Positions 11,701-22,423 of a DNA stretch of 64,000 nt are shown piece by piece. The notes beneath the pieces were generated by a model that did no database searches, was not told the origin of the DNA, and worked only from the letters and a program-made list of their open reading frames with translations. A program made the position numbers and the translations under genes. Origin of the DNA: Nectonema munidae (lineage: Eukaryota > Nematomorpha > Nectonematoida > Nectonematidae); assembly GCA_030549495.1 (NCBI GenBank), contig JAUIRK010000893.1, positions 434,001 through 498,000 on the forward strand. The letters run 5' to 3'. Position 1 is the first letter of the stretch; each line of letters opens with the position of its first letter.

Positions 11701-14700
11701 CAAAATTTTGGATGGGCAATTCTTTTTTTTATATAATTTTCAAAATTTATTATAAAGGAATTTTTGTCCAATCGACACAGTTCTAGGACATAAGTTTCAT
11801 TATGTCAGCGATATGACATTTCAAATAATTATTATTTTTGGAGAAAATAGACTGGCAGACAGGATCTAAAATCGAATTTTTTGTTTAAGACTTTCCCATT
11901 AGGGTATGGAAGGATGGTGACCGGTAAATTCCACCATGGTAAGTTGCATTACGGAGAATATTGGAATATTACTGTGACAGTTGTTTGCAACTAAGCTTGA
12001 ATGATAGGTTATACACCCGCACACACAATGTATTTCCGCTTCTCTTGTTTACGACTTTTAAACTAAATTGTTTAAATGCACGCACGCACACACAAAATAC
12101 CACCACGGTGTGTGTGTGTGTGTGTATAACCTATAGTACAAACAGCTAAGACACGGTAATATTCCACGTAATGCAACTTACCATGGTGGAATTTACCTAG
12201 AACCGGAGAGATAGTGATAATAAAGCTTCTATCCCTCATTATTGCTTTCCGTCAGTTGTTGAAACCAATGGTCACAAATAGCCTTTGAGATTTGGATGTT
12301 CTAGTACTGAAACAGCTACATGCGTAACAAAAAACCATGTCAAGAAATATGCTCCAACCAAGTGAAAGTTGTATACAATTACTCTAAAAACGACCTCTTT
12401 TGAAAGTCTTTGGGTAATAAAATTCTTGGTTCAGCAGATTCAGTATTCGGTAATGAAACTTCAAAAGTCAAAAATGTCTGTCTTCTGAAGACTGAATTTA
12501 GGTTTGTATCACAAGACTCATTGCTAATACAATGAGACCTCGATTATTCAAGGCTCAATATTCGACAACCCAAATATCCAATACGACTCTAACTTATTTT
12601 ACTTTAAAAATAAATATTTGATGAATTATTAATTATATATAAAAGTTACACAAATCTGTCCTTATCTGTTTTTAAAAACCCATGTGAACCAACGAGGTAA
12701 AAAATTGAATTATTTTAATCCCGTTAAAATATTGCTGCTTGAAAATATATGTAATTTAGTTACTACGGGCTCTATGCGATCCCATGGTTTTTCTGTTAAT
12801 TGACAGTGAAAAATGATTGAAACTGTTGTACGCAAATATCAACATAGCTATCGAAAGAGGAAGAAAAATACAACAGAAGAGAGTGATGATGAAACCACAA
12901 CTCTGACGTATTCATCAACAGATTGGGCAGGGACTTTTCAGAGCCCTATCAAGAGCAATAATACTGAGAGTCACATGATCGTCACTACAACAGCATATTC
13001 TTGCTCACAGATTTACTGCAGACATCATATAGCAGATTATCGGCCTTTTAAACATGGCAATATTATGAATGTATACTATTTTTTATAATGTACTCACTAT
13101 GAAAGGTCATAGACAGGAAAACGATTTATACAAAGAAAGACGAGAGCTGAAAGATTTTGACAACCTCTCCTCTAACCAATTGTCAATCCGCCTGGCTCAT
13201 CAAATGAAATGGTAAGGTGGATTGATTACTCTGTGAAACACTTTGCCGCTTAAAATTAATTTTTAAAATTTATAAATTAAAAATTTTTTAGCAATGAAAT
13301 GTTACCAAACTAGATTACAAACATAGAAGTGCTAAGAAACATCTTATATTATCCTCATGTTTGAAAATGCACTTAGAACTAGGGTCTAGGAATTGAAAGT
13401 ATGAAATTGTCAATTTATAGTGGGCGTTTTATATAAAAATTAAAAAAAAAAAAAAAATTTTAAAAAAATAAATAATTTAAAAAAATTTGGTTCTTTCTTT
13501 TCTTCAAGAGGTGGGGTGGTTTTATAAAAAAAAAATGTTTTTTAAAAAAAAAAAAAAAAGTGCAAAGTATACCGATTTAACGCATTAGTTCCCATGAAAA
13601 GCAGGCAATAATAATTAAGGTGTACTCAAACGCATGATCTCTTTCCATCTGAATAATAAAATTTTTATTTTATACTATAAATAAAACATTATATCACACA
13701 TGTTATACTTTATTTCCCCATTTAGGTCTAATTTTTTTAAACCTCTATATATATTGCACATTTTTGTAAAAACCATCTGTTCAGGCTCAGTGTTTTAAAT
13801 TTTTTTAGAATCTTCACAATTTTCAGCCTCGAATATTTAGATAACGTTCTCTACCTCCTTTTACTTCATTCATATTTGCCAAGTGAAATGTTTTTTGTTT
13901 ATGGCGAAACAATTTATAAATTTTTGACTTAATTTATGCATTTGAAATGACAAAAAACAAACTCTTTTTATAATTATATTTATGTGGCACTCGAGATCCT
14001 ACCATTTTTTTAATTTTGTTTCTAATTTTTGATTCGTCTAAATCTCTAATTGATCTTCTTAGAGTTTAAGGCAAAATCTTAATAATTTCATGACAGTAAG
14101 TCCTAATTAAAAAACCGCATTGCTTAAAATAAATCATTTATGGAAAAAAATTAGCTATAAATAATTTAAGAATTAAATAAATAAAAAAAATAGTTACATT
14201 TCCAAAGTTGTCAGGAAAAACTTTTAACTAAAGGAGGTGTGGTTGTTTTTAATAGGGACCGAGTTTTACTCCAACTCCCTTATCCATAAAAATATTGCAT
14301 GCCAAAGAAAGCCCTTTCCCATGTGAACTTTTACAGGTTCACCCAAAGAAAGCTCTTTACCAATAAACGATTTTAAATATTTATATGGTTTTAACAGTTT
14401 ATATGGTTTTTATCTAACTTTAGCATTAAAACTAAGTGTTCTCCCTCTTCCAAGTGAAAGCACGTGCCTCCTACACATCGAAATGATTCGTCAGGCTCGA
14501 GGAATTTTACTAATCAAAACAAATTGACCCTTGCAAGCAAAAACTACTGATGAATCATCAATGCATCCTACCCACTGAAATTTCAGGACGTTGAGACAGA
14601 ATTGTCAAAGAAATTGAAGTTTCCTCACACTTAATTTGAACCAGGTGGTGAATGCTCAATTCATATGGAATTAAACGTGAAAAGCATACCGATTTGAATA

Positions 14701-14878
14701 GAGGAAGCGATATTTTTTTCATCACCAGAATTAATATCACGCATCAAATTACCAAGTAATTCTTCATTGGAGTCTAATTGACAATAAAATTTGTGTGGAG
14801 AGTCATACCATGAAATAATTACTTCTTCTACGCCATTAACTTTAGGTGAAGCCATCAAAATACAGTAGTTACAACTAT
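5763..14878 (-). CDS. Multi-Tudor-domain protein, nine 3' exons (5' end missing)
   Basis: Exons on the minus strand: 14878-14690, 11413-11274, 11223-11049, 11007-10923, 9520-9151, 8298-8128, 6208-6091, 6042-5866, 5800-5763. All have GT/AG junctions and every phase closes, giving 486 codons and a TGA. First extended Tudor unit: DSPHKFYCQLDSNEELL, then IGSKYLASFTDSLLYRGIV, VLYYDFGNEELVDASEIF and LPTFCFACSLHDVEP. Second unit: YVYRVKLFFDTENASQTLV, then AGSTCLVVFKERYQRAKVL and VKVFLIDLLFETTIHINQL. A third SN-like start (VINKDNGIIECKIYEI) leads into an acidic tail ending EEISEKV. Known role of the family: binding methylated arginines in germline piRNA/nuage proteins. The exact orthologue (TDRD1, RNF17, Tudor and so on) is not assignable. 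The 8298-to-6208 join is phase-compatible and Tudor-like but is the least certain one. Upstream exons were not found. Confidence 0.8.
6209..8127 (-). other. Tudor-gene intron, 1.9 kb
   Basis: Starts at the GTATGC donor (8127) and ends with TTTTTATTAG before the exon at 6208. Two overlapping long frames on opposite strands (6536-7015 and 6706-7023) lack family resemblance and mirror each other. I read them as chance. A tRNA-like SINE head lies at 6472-6541. Confidence 0.5.
6472..6541 (+). mobile_element. tRNA-like SINE head
   Basis: GGTGGCATGGGGTTAGA resembles an A box and GGGTTCGATTCCC is a perfect B box, with tRNA-like spacing. The two ends do not form an acceptor stem, so it is not a tRNA gene. 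It differs from the 5530 SINE family. Confidence 0.55.
11923..12197. mobile_element. 275-bp MITE with long inverted repeats
   Basis: The left end GGTAAATTCCACCATGG continues through GTAAGTTGCATTACG. The right end is its reverse complement, with matching continued for roughly 45 bp. Inside lies a second inverted pair: AGGTTATACAC near 12006, followed by CA repeats, and GTGTATAACCT near 12123, preceded by a (GT)n run. No clear target duplication and no coding capacity. Confidence 0.8.
12860..13260 (+). repeat. Dispersed repeat, copy 1 (partner at 58620)
   Basis: The stretch GAGAGTGATGATGAAACCAC ... CTGGCTCATCAAATGAA .. GGTGGATTG is matched in reverse orientation at 58620-58920. Alignment is interrupted but extends over about 300-400 bp. 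In one frame both copies read ESDDETT and LAHQM-like peptides, so the source may have been coding. The family is not recognised. Confidence 0.6.
13261..14640. other. Intronic A/T-rich sequence, nothing recognised
   Basis: Contains near-pure A/T runs at 13430-13560 around a GAGGTGGGGTGG core, and otherwise no open frame or repeat with a recognisable partner. Confidence 0.5.
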
Positions 14879-15179
14879 CTAAATTAAAAGTAGCCAATTT
14901 TACCTCATTTCAAATAAATCGCCACGCAAACTTAACATTGGGTTTGTATCAGGGGCGAACATCCTCAAAATTATGGGGGGCGAATTTTGTTGTTACAATT
15001 TTCAAAATTACTAGTCTGGAAATACCACGGAAGACAAAATATTCAAGCAATCCTTTAAAATAGAGTGTATTCAGCGCATACCTAAAGTCCTAAATTTATA
15101 AGACTTTATATTTTTTTACAAAATTGGTGAAATTTAAATACTATACTTCCAGCGAAAATATTTTAATTAAATTTGCATA

Positions 15180-15308
15180 TCGTATATACACTAGTTTAAA
15201 AAAATCCCAAATTGTTGGGGGCAAATAGGCTTTTCATTTGAAAATGAAGTAGACTATCAGGCACATTACAGGAATTGATGAAAGGATATTTGATTGATAG
15301 AGAAAACT
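15180..15308 (+). repeat. Dispersed repeat, copy A (partner at 28502)
   Basis: About 130 bp, direct repeat of 28502-28632, including ATACACTAGTTTAAAAAAATC and GGCACATTACAGGAATTGAT. About 85% identical by eye. It lies just upstream of the first Tudor exon found. Confidence 0.75.
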
Positions 15309-15589
15309 TAACCCCATATCCCATATTTCTTCCCATATCTAGGAAAAAACGAAGACCGCAATGACATGCAGCTTGGTCATTACGTTGTTGACAAATTGTT
15401 AGTGCAGTCAACTTTATAACAAAGGTTATAATATAACCTGTGATAATTTTTTTACCTCCAAAGTGCTATGTCAAAGTTTAGCACAAAAAAAACAGCCTGG
15501 TTGGAACCATAAAATCGAACAAAAAAGAAATTACTGAAATTTTAAGAAAAAATTATCTAAAGTTTTTTATTGTGATCAAAGTATATCGT

Positions 15590-16135
15590 TAACGGGGTAC
15601 AAAGCTAAGAAAAATGAGCTCGTTTTGATACTAAGTTAGTTACATAATAAAGCCGTTCAAATTTCTGAAGATAAAAAGAAAAAACCTGAAACTGTTTTAT
15701 TTTATAACGCGAGAAAGTATGAAGTTGATGTCATCGATCAAATGACAAAGATGTATTCATCAAAAGCTGGAGAGACGTTGGTATCTCTTTAGCGGTGTTG
15801 TTTTTCAACGTTTTGGATTTACCAACCAACGCGTGGATATTACATAAAAAAGTTAATGATTCTTCTATTTCTCGTCGAAATTTCATTTTGAAACTGGTTG
15901 AAGAACTAATTGTTATTAGCTTTCAAAGTTTAGACATGTCTTCTGACGATACAAGCTTCACTGATTTAAGGTCAACTTCATCTACAAGAAAGATTGCCAA
16001 ACTAAAGAGTGCAGAAACAAAACTATTGAAAGATGTGGGAAATATGCAGGTGAAAAATGCGTTTCCAAAAAAGATATATGTAAAAAATGTTACAAAAAGT
16101 AAAATCATCCTTTTATCAATTTACAATAAGTAAAT
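15590..16135 (+). pseudogene. piggyBac transposase C-terminal relic
   Basis: In shifting frames the sequence reads KKPETVLFYNARKYEVDVIDQ and then VFFNVLDLPTNAWILHKKV and ISRRNFILKLVEEL. This is the piggyBac segment around the third catalytic aspartate (VDVIDQM) and the following helical region. The last part (near 16050) resembles the C-terminal CCHC zinc knuckle with cysteines lost. The frames are broken several times and no TIR was found. The 5' two-thirds are absent. Confidence 0.75.
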
Positions 16136-17980
16136 AAAAATATTATTTTTTTGAAAATATTATAATTTTTAGAAAAGTGGTCATTTTGACCCATTCGTCT
16201 TTTTAGCGTTATATATTTATTTCCGTCTTTCTAGTGTTAGGAACAATGTAACATAATTTTGCTTCAAAAAAGTTGGATAATTTTATGGAATAGGAAAGTG
16301 ATATATATTATTTTGTTACCAAAAATGGAATAATTCACTACTTTTTTCAAAGCATGCCTGTTTCAATTTTGCACTTTTTTTACGTTACTTCTTTTTGTTT
16401 TCATTTTTCTGTTGAGCAAAAAAATCTACTGGGTATATTTATTGACTAAATTTTTATCTTTACTTATGGAATTTATAATGAAATAAGTTTTTAAAAAAAA
16501 TTTCACTTTCTTAAATGAGTAAAACCCGTTCTTAGTAAGAAACAACTTAAAATGTGTATAAATCTTGCCGACTAAATGAATACGAAAAGTCTTAAAACAA
16601 ATGAAAAACGTCATGGCTACCAAACGTCCAAAACCCATTGAATATGTTTATGGCAAACTAAACTTCTACACCGTCAGTTTTTTATTTGGCAAGTTATTGC
16701 CTTTATAATGCTTGTTTTTATTGAATTCCAAAATGAGAATGATGGCATAAAGGAGTTTTTTTTGGGAAAAAACATATGTGATGTTATATAAAAATAAAAA
16801 AAAAAAAAAATTTTTTAATAAAAATAAAAAAAGAAAATTTTTCTTTTTCCCTCCAAAAATTTTGTTTTTTTTTCTTTTTCAAAAGTAGAGAGATTATTTT
16901 GTTTTGGGTGGAGGGGGAAAAGGGAAAAAATACCTCTGGCATAGCTCTTTTTAAATGTATATTACAAAAAAGCGAGAATTTTCAAAAGAAAAATATGGTA
17001 TTTACACTCAGAACTAACGGTTTCCTAAAAAAGGTTGAATTTTTGTCACGTTTTCAATAGGATTAGTTGATTTATTTGCTAAATTTGTATTAACGTCTCA
17101 GTTACAACTTATTAGGTTTTATCTATTTTATAGCAGTTTAGAATTGGGGCGTTTTTTAGTACTTGGCAATACTTGTTCCTACCGTTTTGATTTTAAGCTT
17201 TTTTTGTTCAAACGTTTTTGCTTTTTCATTGTTTCAGTTTGGGCCTTTTTGGTTTTTCGTCATTTCATTTTTTGTTGCTTTGCTTTTGGCCGTTTTGACC
17301 GGTGCCAGGTCAAAACGCAAGAAAATATTTGTAGCGGGCGTTTTGATATTGGGCATTTTGGTTTTCGGGCGTTTTGACCCGAAACCAAAGTATCTCACTT
17401 TCATGTTCAGTTAGATATAATAGGGATAGTTTTTAGTTTCATAGCTTGGTTTGTTTTTTTATTGTTTAACTTTAAGTAAAAATTTTAATTAAAAAAAGTT
17501 TTGATTTTGAAAAGAAATGAAAAGATTGAATTTGTCAGAAAGCATATTGATCAAAAAAAAATTGATCATTGTTTTTTCATTTTTCTTATTTGCATCTGTG
17601 AATAAAAGTTATATTTTGATTGTTGTTGTCCCAAACTTGTTTAAAAAATATGCTTGTTAAAATTTATCTTTATATGAAAACTTAATTTTTTGTATGGTTT
17701 CAGAGTTCTTCCAAAAGTCTGTGAAAGAAAGTGTATATAGTTTTTCATGAAGTAGAAAAAAGTAGATTAACAGGGGAGTACCTATATTTTTAGTCCGGTA
17801 TCGTCTTTTTCTATTTTATTCTTTTTATTTTGAATTCCGACTTAAATTCAAAGTGAAAAAGGATGAGTTGAAAGAAAAAATGCTATAGCAAAAGTTGTCA
17901 AAAGAACAGAAAGGAGTTAACTAAAATAGATTGATCTCCAAAGTGAACGAGTGAACAGAACGAGCAACAATAATTCAAGA
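16136..17980. other. A/T-rich, with a T/G-rich block and no gene
   Basis: 16790-16960 is a homopolymer-rich stretch ending in GGGTGGAGGGGGAAAAGG. 17144-17400 is strongly T/G-skewed on the plus strand and repeats CGTTTTGACC or GGGCGTTTTG motifs. It includes a perfect 10-bp stem CGTTTTGACC (17291-17300) / GGTCAAAACG (17308-17317) with a 7-nt loop. Frames here give F/V/L-rich low-complexity peptides and look non-coding. Confidence 0.5.
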
Positions 17981-17984
17981 GAAT

Positions 17985-18996
17985 ATGACAAACTTTTCAA
18001 ATTGGGTAAAAATGAACACAATCACCCAGAATTGAACTGTTTGTTCAATGACGTGAAAATTAAAAACACCGTTAAATCATGTGGAGTGGAGAATGTAACA
18101 TTTGATTTTTTAAATTGAAAGTATTAAAGTTTTTTTAGGTGTTCAAACCAGCTTCAGAAATTGTAATGGATGATATATACAATGAGAGCTGCTCAAACTT
18201 TGCCTAATCCAGGAAACTTGATTCGAATAGTGAATCGAAAAAGAGAAAGGCTTCAACCTCCACAACCAAAAAACTTATCTTTCAACTTGGAGCAACTTTT
18301 CATTCCTAATAATTTTTTAGTTGAAGACATAAAAACCAACGCACAAAGGCATTTGATGTTTGCCACAGAGTTGCAAATTTCTTTATTCTCAAAAGCAAAA
18401 ACTTGGTAATAAGATGTTTAAACTAAAACTTTTCTCGGATTATTACTTTATAGGTATGTGGACGGAACGTTTAAAGTTGCTAAAAAACATTTTGTGCAAC
18501 TTTTTTCAATACATACATTCATTAGGAGTGATGACTGCATCAAACAAGTTTCGTTGTTTTTTGTTTTCATGTCTTCCAGAAAAGATTATAATTTAGTTTT
18601 TCAACAAGTAAAATTTATAATATTATCATGTGATCATTAAGCCAATTTTCAAATTTTTTTTAACTAAATTAAATTTATTAATTTTTTTAAAGTTAAAAAG
18701 AAGACTTCCTGAAAAAATTGAGTTAAAAAAATTGTTGCTGATTTTGAAAAAGCAGTTTGGAACTCTTCAAGGGTTAACTTCCCAGATATTAAAATGAGTG
18801 GGTGCCAATTTCATTGGTCTCAAAGTGTGTGGAGAAAGGTTAATTTATACATTTCTTTGAATACTTATTGAAACTATTTTTCAGGTTCAAGAACTAGGAC
18901 TTGTTAAGTTATTCAACAATGATAGAGGGACACACAGAACATTGAAAAAACTCTTTTCTCTTCCTTTGATTCCACATGTTTGGTGTACTAAATAAT
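17985..18996 (+). pseudogene. FLYWCH/MULE transposase-like relic with introns
   Basis: A GKNEHNHPELN segment (about 18005) looks like the end of a FLYWCH zinc domain. Exons follow at 18139-18405, 18454-18607, 18693-18838 and 18885-18996, with GT-AG introns of 44-85 nt. The spliced text reads TLPNPGNLIRIVNRKRERL, then WYVDGTFKVAKKHFVQLF (first catalytic Asp), IVADFEKAVWN (second Asp), and GCQFHWSQSVWRK then VQELGLVKLF. These match the MULE transposase core (DDE superfamily). A one-base deletion near 18725 shifts the frame and another shift lies near 18180. The frame ends at 18996, short of a full transposase. Such genes also occur as host-domesticated FLYWCH genes; here it looks dead. Confidence 0.75.
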
Positions 18997-19755
18997 TCTA
19001 TTAGTTCTGTCATTTGGAAACGATTCACAGTTTAAGTCAACTCATTTTTAGCTTAAACACTATACAATCATCTTTTCTCATTTTTTTCAAGCTATTATAA
19101 ATGTACCTTATTGGTGTGACTTTTTTACGCAATGGCACATATTTCTTAATTTTTTACTTTGCAATCACTCATAACCTTTAATTTATTTTGCTTTATCTCA
19201 TATTTTTTATTTTCTCTTTTGAAACCACTCAGAATCACTTCAATTTTGCAGTTTATTATTTTATATTCCTTGGTATTTCTCATTTTTCTTACGCAATCAA
19301 CCACAATCTAAATTTTCCTCATATCCATTTTATAGCATTCAGTTTTATCCTATATTATTGAAATCACGATTTGTTTTGATCGGAATTTTGGGTGATTTTG
19401 AAACCTTTACATTTGTATATAGTTTAAATTTTAATAGTACTTTCTCAAAGACGATAACATTATGAATATGAAAATTGAAAATCTGAAATCCTCACACAAT
19501 AAAGTCTTTTAGGTTTGGATTTCTTACAAACTGCAACTTTCAAGCATTTCAAAACTCTTTAAAAATTATTTCTCAAAGTTTGAATGCAAAATGTGTCATT
19601 GGTAGCAAAAAATCTGCATATTAACCCATTATAACCCAACAAGGCTAAAATTTGATAAAAAGAGTTAATTTTTAAAAACTAATTCCTTAATGTCTATCTA
19701 AATATACTGAAATTAAAAAATAATTAAAAAAAAAATTTTTCTTTATAAAAAAAAT

Positions 19756-19775
19756 ATGACTCCTAAAGGAGTCAT
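19756..19775. repeat. piggyBac internal palindromic box 1
   Basis: ATGACTCCTAAAGGAGTCAT is a near-perfect palindrome (only the central AA unpaired), followed by TGGGATAATATA. Two relatives lie near the right end. Confidence 0.85.
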
Positions 19776-19856
19776 TGGGATAATATAAAGGTAAAATTTA
19801 AAAAACTTTTATTAATAAAAATAACTAGTGTTGATGAAAAACTTGCCAACAGTTTT

Positions 19857-21518
19857 TTAAATGTAAATAAACTTCACATTTTTTACATTTAATTTTTGTG
19901 TTTTTTTACATATATAACAGCGTCTTGATGTAGTAAATGATTCTGGATTATGATTATGATTGTCTGTTCTTATATCTTTACTTGGAACAGATTTTCTTCC
20001 TTTTGGACCCAAATTAATGTTTAGTGGTGGCTTTGACTTTTTTAGGAGAACTTGAACTATTTCTCTTCGAAAATCTTTGTTACAGATTTTGGAGTTATTG
20101 ATTATTTGATATAACCTCCAAGAAAAAACAAAAGCTGTATTTATTGAGTTTATTATCAGCGGCCAATACCACTTTTTACCTTTTATTTGTGGTCTATAGA
20201 CAGACAAAAACTGATCAAAAAGATCTACGCCTCCCATTCCTCTGTTGTAGGCTTTTATAACAAAAGGTTGGTTTACTTTTATTTTTCCACAATTTTTTTT
20301 TCATCTATGAACATCTATCAAAGGAAAAACACTCTCCGAATTTGTACAAACGGTGACGATTGAATTGTCCATCCATCTTGTAATTTGAACACCATTACTA
20401 CTAAAGTTTTCAAAAAACCCTCTTTCTTTTTTTAAAAAAGTTCTTCTATTTGTTAAAGGACATTTGGATGCTCTATTCTCTCTCATTGTTCCAGTTGCCC
20501 TAATACCATTATCATTCAGTTCTTTTATCAGAGAAAAAGATGTAAAAAAATTATCAAAATAAAATTAATGTTCTATGGGATTAGGACAACTAAAAACCAT
20601 TTTTTTAACTACTCGTGTCCCTAACGGTTCTTTCGAATTGTGAGATTTATCTTTACCTTCATAAATTTCTAATTTGTATGGCATACCTGTTGAACTTGCA
20701 AGAACCCATGTTTTAAAACCAAAACGAATGGGTTTATTTCTAATAAATTGTTAGCAACCATGTCGACCATAGTAAGGTGTGATCGACTCATCAATACTTA
20801 AATCTTCATGGTTGATTCCATATTTTATAAGTATTAAATTAAGAATTTCTAACAAAGGTAAAACTTTAGCCATTTTTCTTTTTGACAAATTATCATTGTT
20901 TGCACAATGTAAAAATTTTTTCAATTCCTGAAATCTGTTTCTACTCATTGTTGTAGAAAAAATTTGACATTCAATATCCTTTTGTTTACTCCAATAATCT
21001 CTTTCTGAAGTTCTGACATTGTATCCGGATAAAAAAACTAAACCGATAAAATTACAAATTTCCTCATTAGAAGCATAAAAATTTTGAAAATTATGGTTTC
21101 TCTTGGCGTAGTTATTTGTTTCCTCCGTCAACAAGTAAAGCATATCTTCAAATATATCAAAAAAAACTTGCCAGCACGTTTTATCTAGTAATTCTGGGTG
21201 TAAATGTAGTAAATTCTTCATGGCATACTCATCCTCATTTCCATCGCATCTCTTTTCTTTTGTATGAATTGGCTGACCACTCCACTTTAGTTTTGAAAGA
21301 CATGCTTCATTTATTTCAATGTCGTCTTGAATAGGAAAAACATCGACTTCTGCACAAATTTCAAGTGAAGCAACTTTGTCTGTTTCATCTTGTTCCATGT
21401 CGCTTCCTTCACCTCCAGATGGTACACCAGTAACAACTATATCAGCTGTCAAAACATTTTCTGCACTAATATAATCAAGAGCATTTTCTAAGTAAGTAAA
21501 ATGTAGTTGGTCATCCAT
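19857..21518 (-). pseudogene. piggyBac transposase, interrupted by stops
   Basis: Starts at ATG 21518 (MDDQLHFTYLENALDY). One reading frame runs to about 19857 (554 codons) with three in-frame stops: TAA at 20751-20753, TAA at 20565-20567 and TGA at 20301-20303. The DDD catalytic triad contexts are present: LSIDESITPYYGR, YFDNFFTS and GGVDLFDQFLSVYR. An acidic N-terminal region (about residues 30-70) and a C-terminal zinc-binding tail (RRCYICKKT) are typical. The last cysteine/histidine ligands fall in another frame after position 19870, implying a small indel. Only a few lesions in more than 500 codons suggest a fairly recent death. Confidence 0.9.
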
Positions 21519-21713
21519 TTATTGTCAAAAAAATTAGATTTGAAAAAAGCTTAAAAAAATGAAAATTTCGAATAATATAAAATTCTAAAAATATTTAAAA
21601 AAAATATAAATATATTTTTGAAATTTTTTAGATTTTAAGTATATATATATAATTATTTTTTGATTTTTAACCTATGGACAAAATTTTTTATTGAAAAACA
21701 TTGTATTATCCCA

Positions 21714-21733
21714 ATGACTCCTTAGGGAGTCAT
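21714..21733. repeat. piggyBac internal palindromic box 2
   Basis: ATGACTCCTTAGGGAGTCAT, preceded by TTATCCCA. It is oriented opposite to box 1, since TATTATCCCA is the reverse complement of box 1's flank. Confidence 0.85.
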
Positions 21734-22057
21734 AGTTTTAATAAGCAACTAGTTATAAACTAAAAATAGAATTTATATTATTTTAATTTAAACAAATCTT
21801 TAAAACTATTATTTAAATGTTTACATTATAAAAATTCTAAATATAGTTTTTTTTATCACAGAATAATTAAAAAACAAAAATGTGGCAAAATTTGTACAAA
21901 TTATCCAAACACTAAGCTTTTAACAAATATATCTTTTTTTGAACGTGAAATTTTTACTTTTTTTTTACAAGTTGAAATAAAAAGTTTAAAAAACAATATT
22001 GTATAAATTTTTTTAAATATTTTCAATTTTTTCTATTGGAAATTTTGACCAAAAAAT

Positions 22058-22077
22058 TTGACTCCTTAAGGAGTCAA
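22058..22077. repeat. piggyBac terminal palindromic box 3
   Basis: TTGACTCCTTAAGGAGTCAA is a perfect palindrome, 14 bp inside the right tip. Together with boxes 1 and 2 it may be a transposase-binding or hairpin-forming site. That role is inferred from position only. Confidence 0.85.
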
Positions 22078-22157
22078 TGGGATATAATGGGTTCAAAGTT
22101 TCGTAAACATGGTTATTACATGTCAGGATACTCATCTAAGAGAAAACTATTACGTAC

Positions 22158-22423
22158 ATTGTGAAAGGGGGAGGGACTTTCGGATATCCAGCTTTCAAAT
22201 CCATTTATAACAAATGTTTCATTTTAAAGTTGTAAAAAGAATTTGATTAAAAATAAGAAATTTAAAGTTTTTTTGAAGATAATTTGAATTTTTTAACGTC
22301 ATTTTAAAAAAAATATTTTTACAAAACAATAATGAATTTTTAGATAAAAACAATAAAAGGTGCTTATTGGTTATCTCCTGTCCCCTAACTAAAAATGTCA
22401 CCCCCCCCCCCTTCACTAAAATT
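22158..22423. mobile_element. Possible small MITE with G-run ends
   Basis: GTGAAAGGGGGAGGGAC near 22159 is imperfectly inverted at 22393-22423 (GTCACCCCCCCCCCCTTCAC). The spacer is A/T-rich. The poly-C run makes the match weak evidence. Confidence 0.3.

Larger units (their letters stand above)
11414..14689 (-). other. Tudor-gene intron, 3.3 kb, loaded with repeats
   Basis: Donor GTATGC at 14689 and acceptor TTTTTATTTAG ending at 11414. Both flanking exons are split after the first base of a glycine codon, so the join reads SSIQI-G-SKYLASF. It holds a MITE (11923-12197), a dispersed repeat (12860-13260) and A/T homopolymer runs (13430-13560). A possible pogo-like end (GAGACCTCGATTATTCAAGG, near 12535) has no partner. 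Confidence 0.75.
19625..22091 (-). mobile_element. Near-complete piggyBac element, 2,467 bp
   Basis: The left tip CCCATTATAACCCA and the reverse complement of the right tip CCCATTATATCCCA form TIRs of 14 bp with one mismatch. A TTAA abuts the left end (19621-19624) and TTCA, a decayed TTAA, abuts the right (22092-22095). The length is close to that of the classical piggyBac element. It contains one transposase gene on the minus strand and three internal palindromic boxes at 19756, 21714 and 22058. Confidence 0.92.

Noticed and set aside
12813-13088. Independent 91-codon gene
   Set aside because: It overlaps a dispersed repeat copy within an intron and has no conserved domain.
15196-15411. 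71-codon minus-strand frame upstream of the Tudor exons
   Set aside because: Half of it is the 15180/28502 dispersed repeat and it does not join the Tudor exon in phase with any clear donor.
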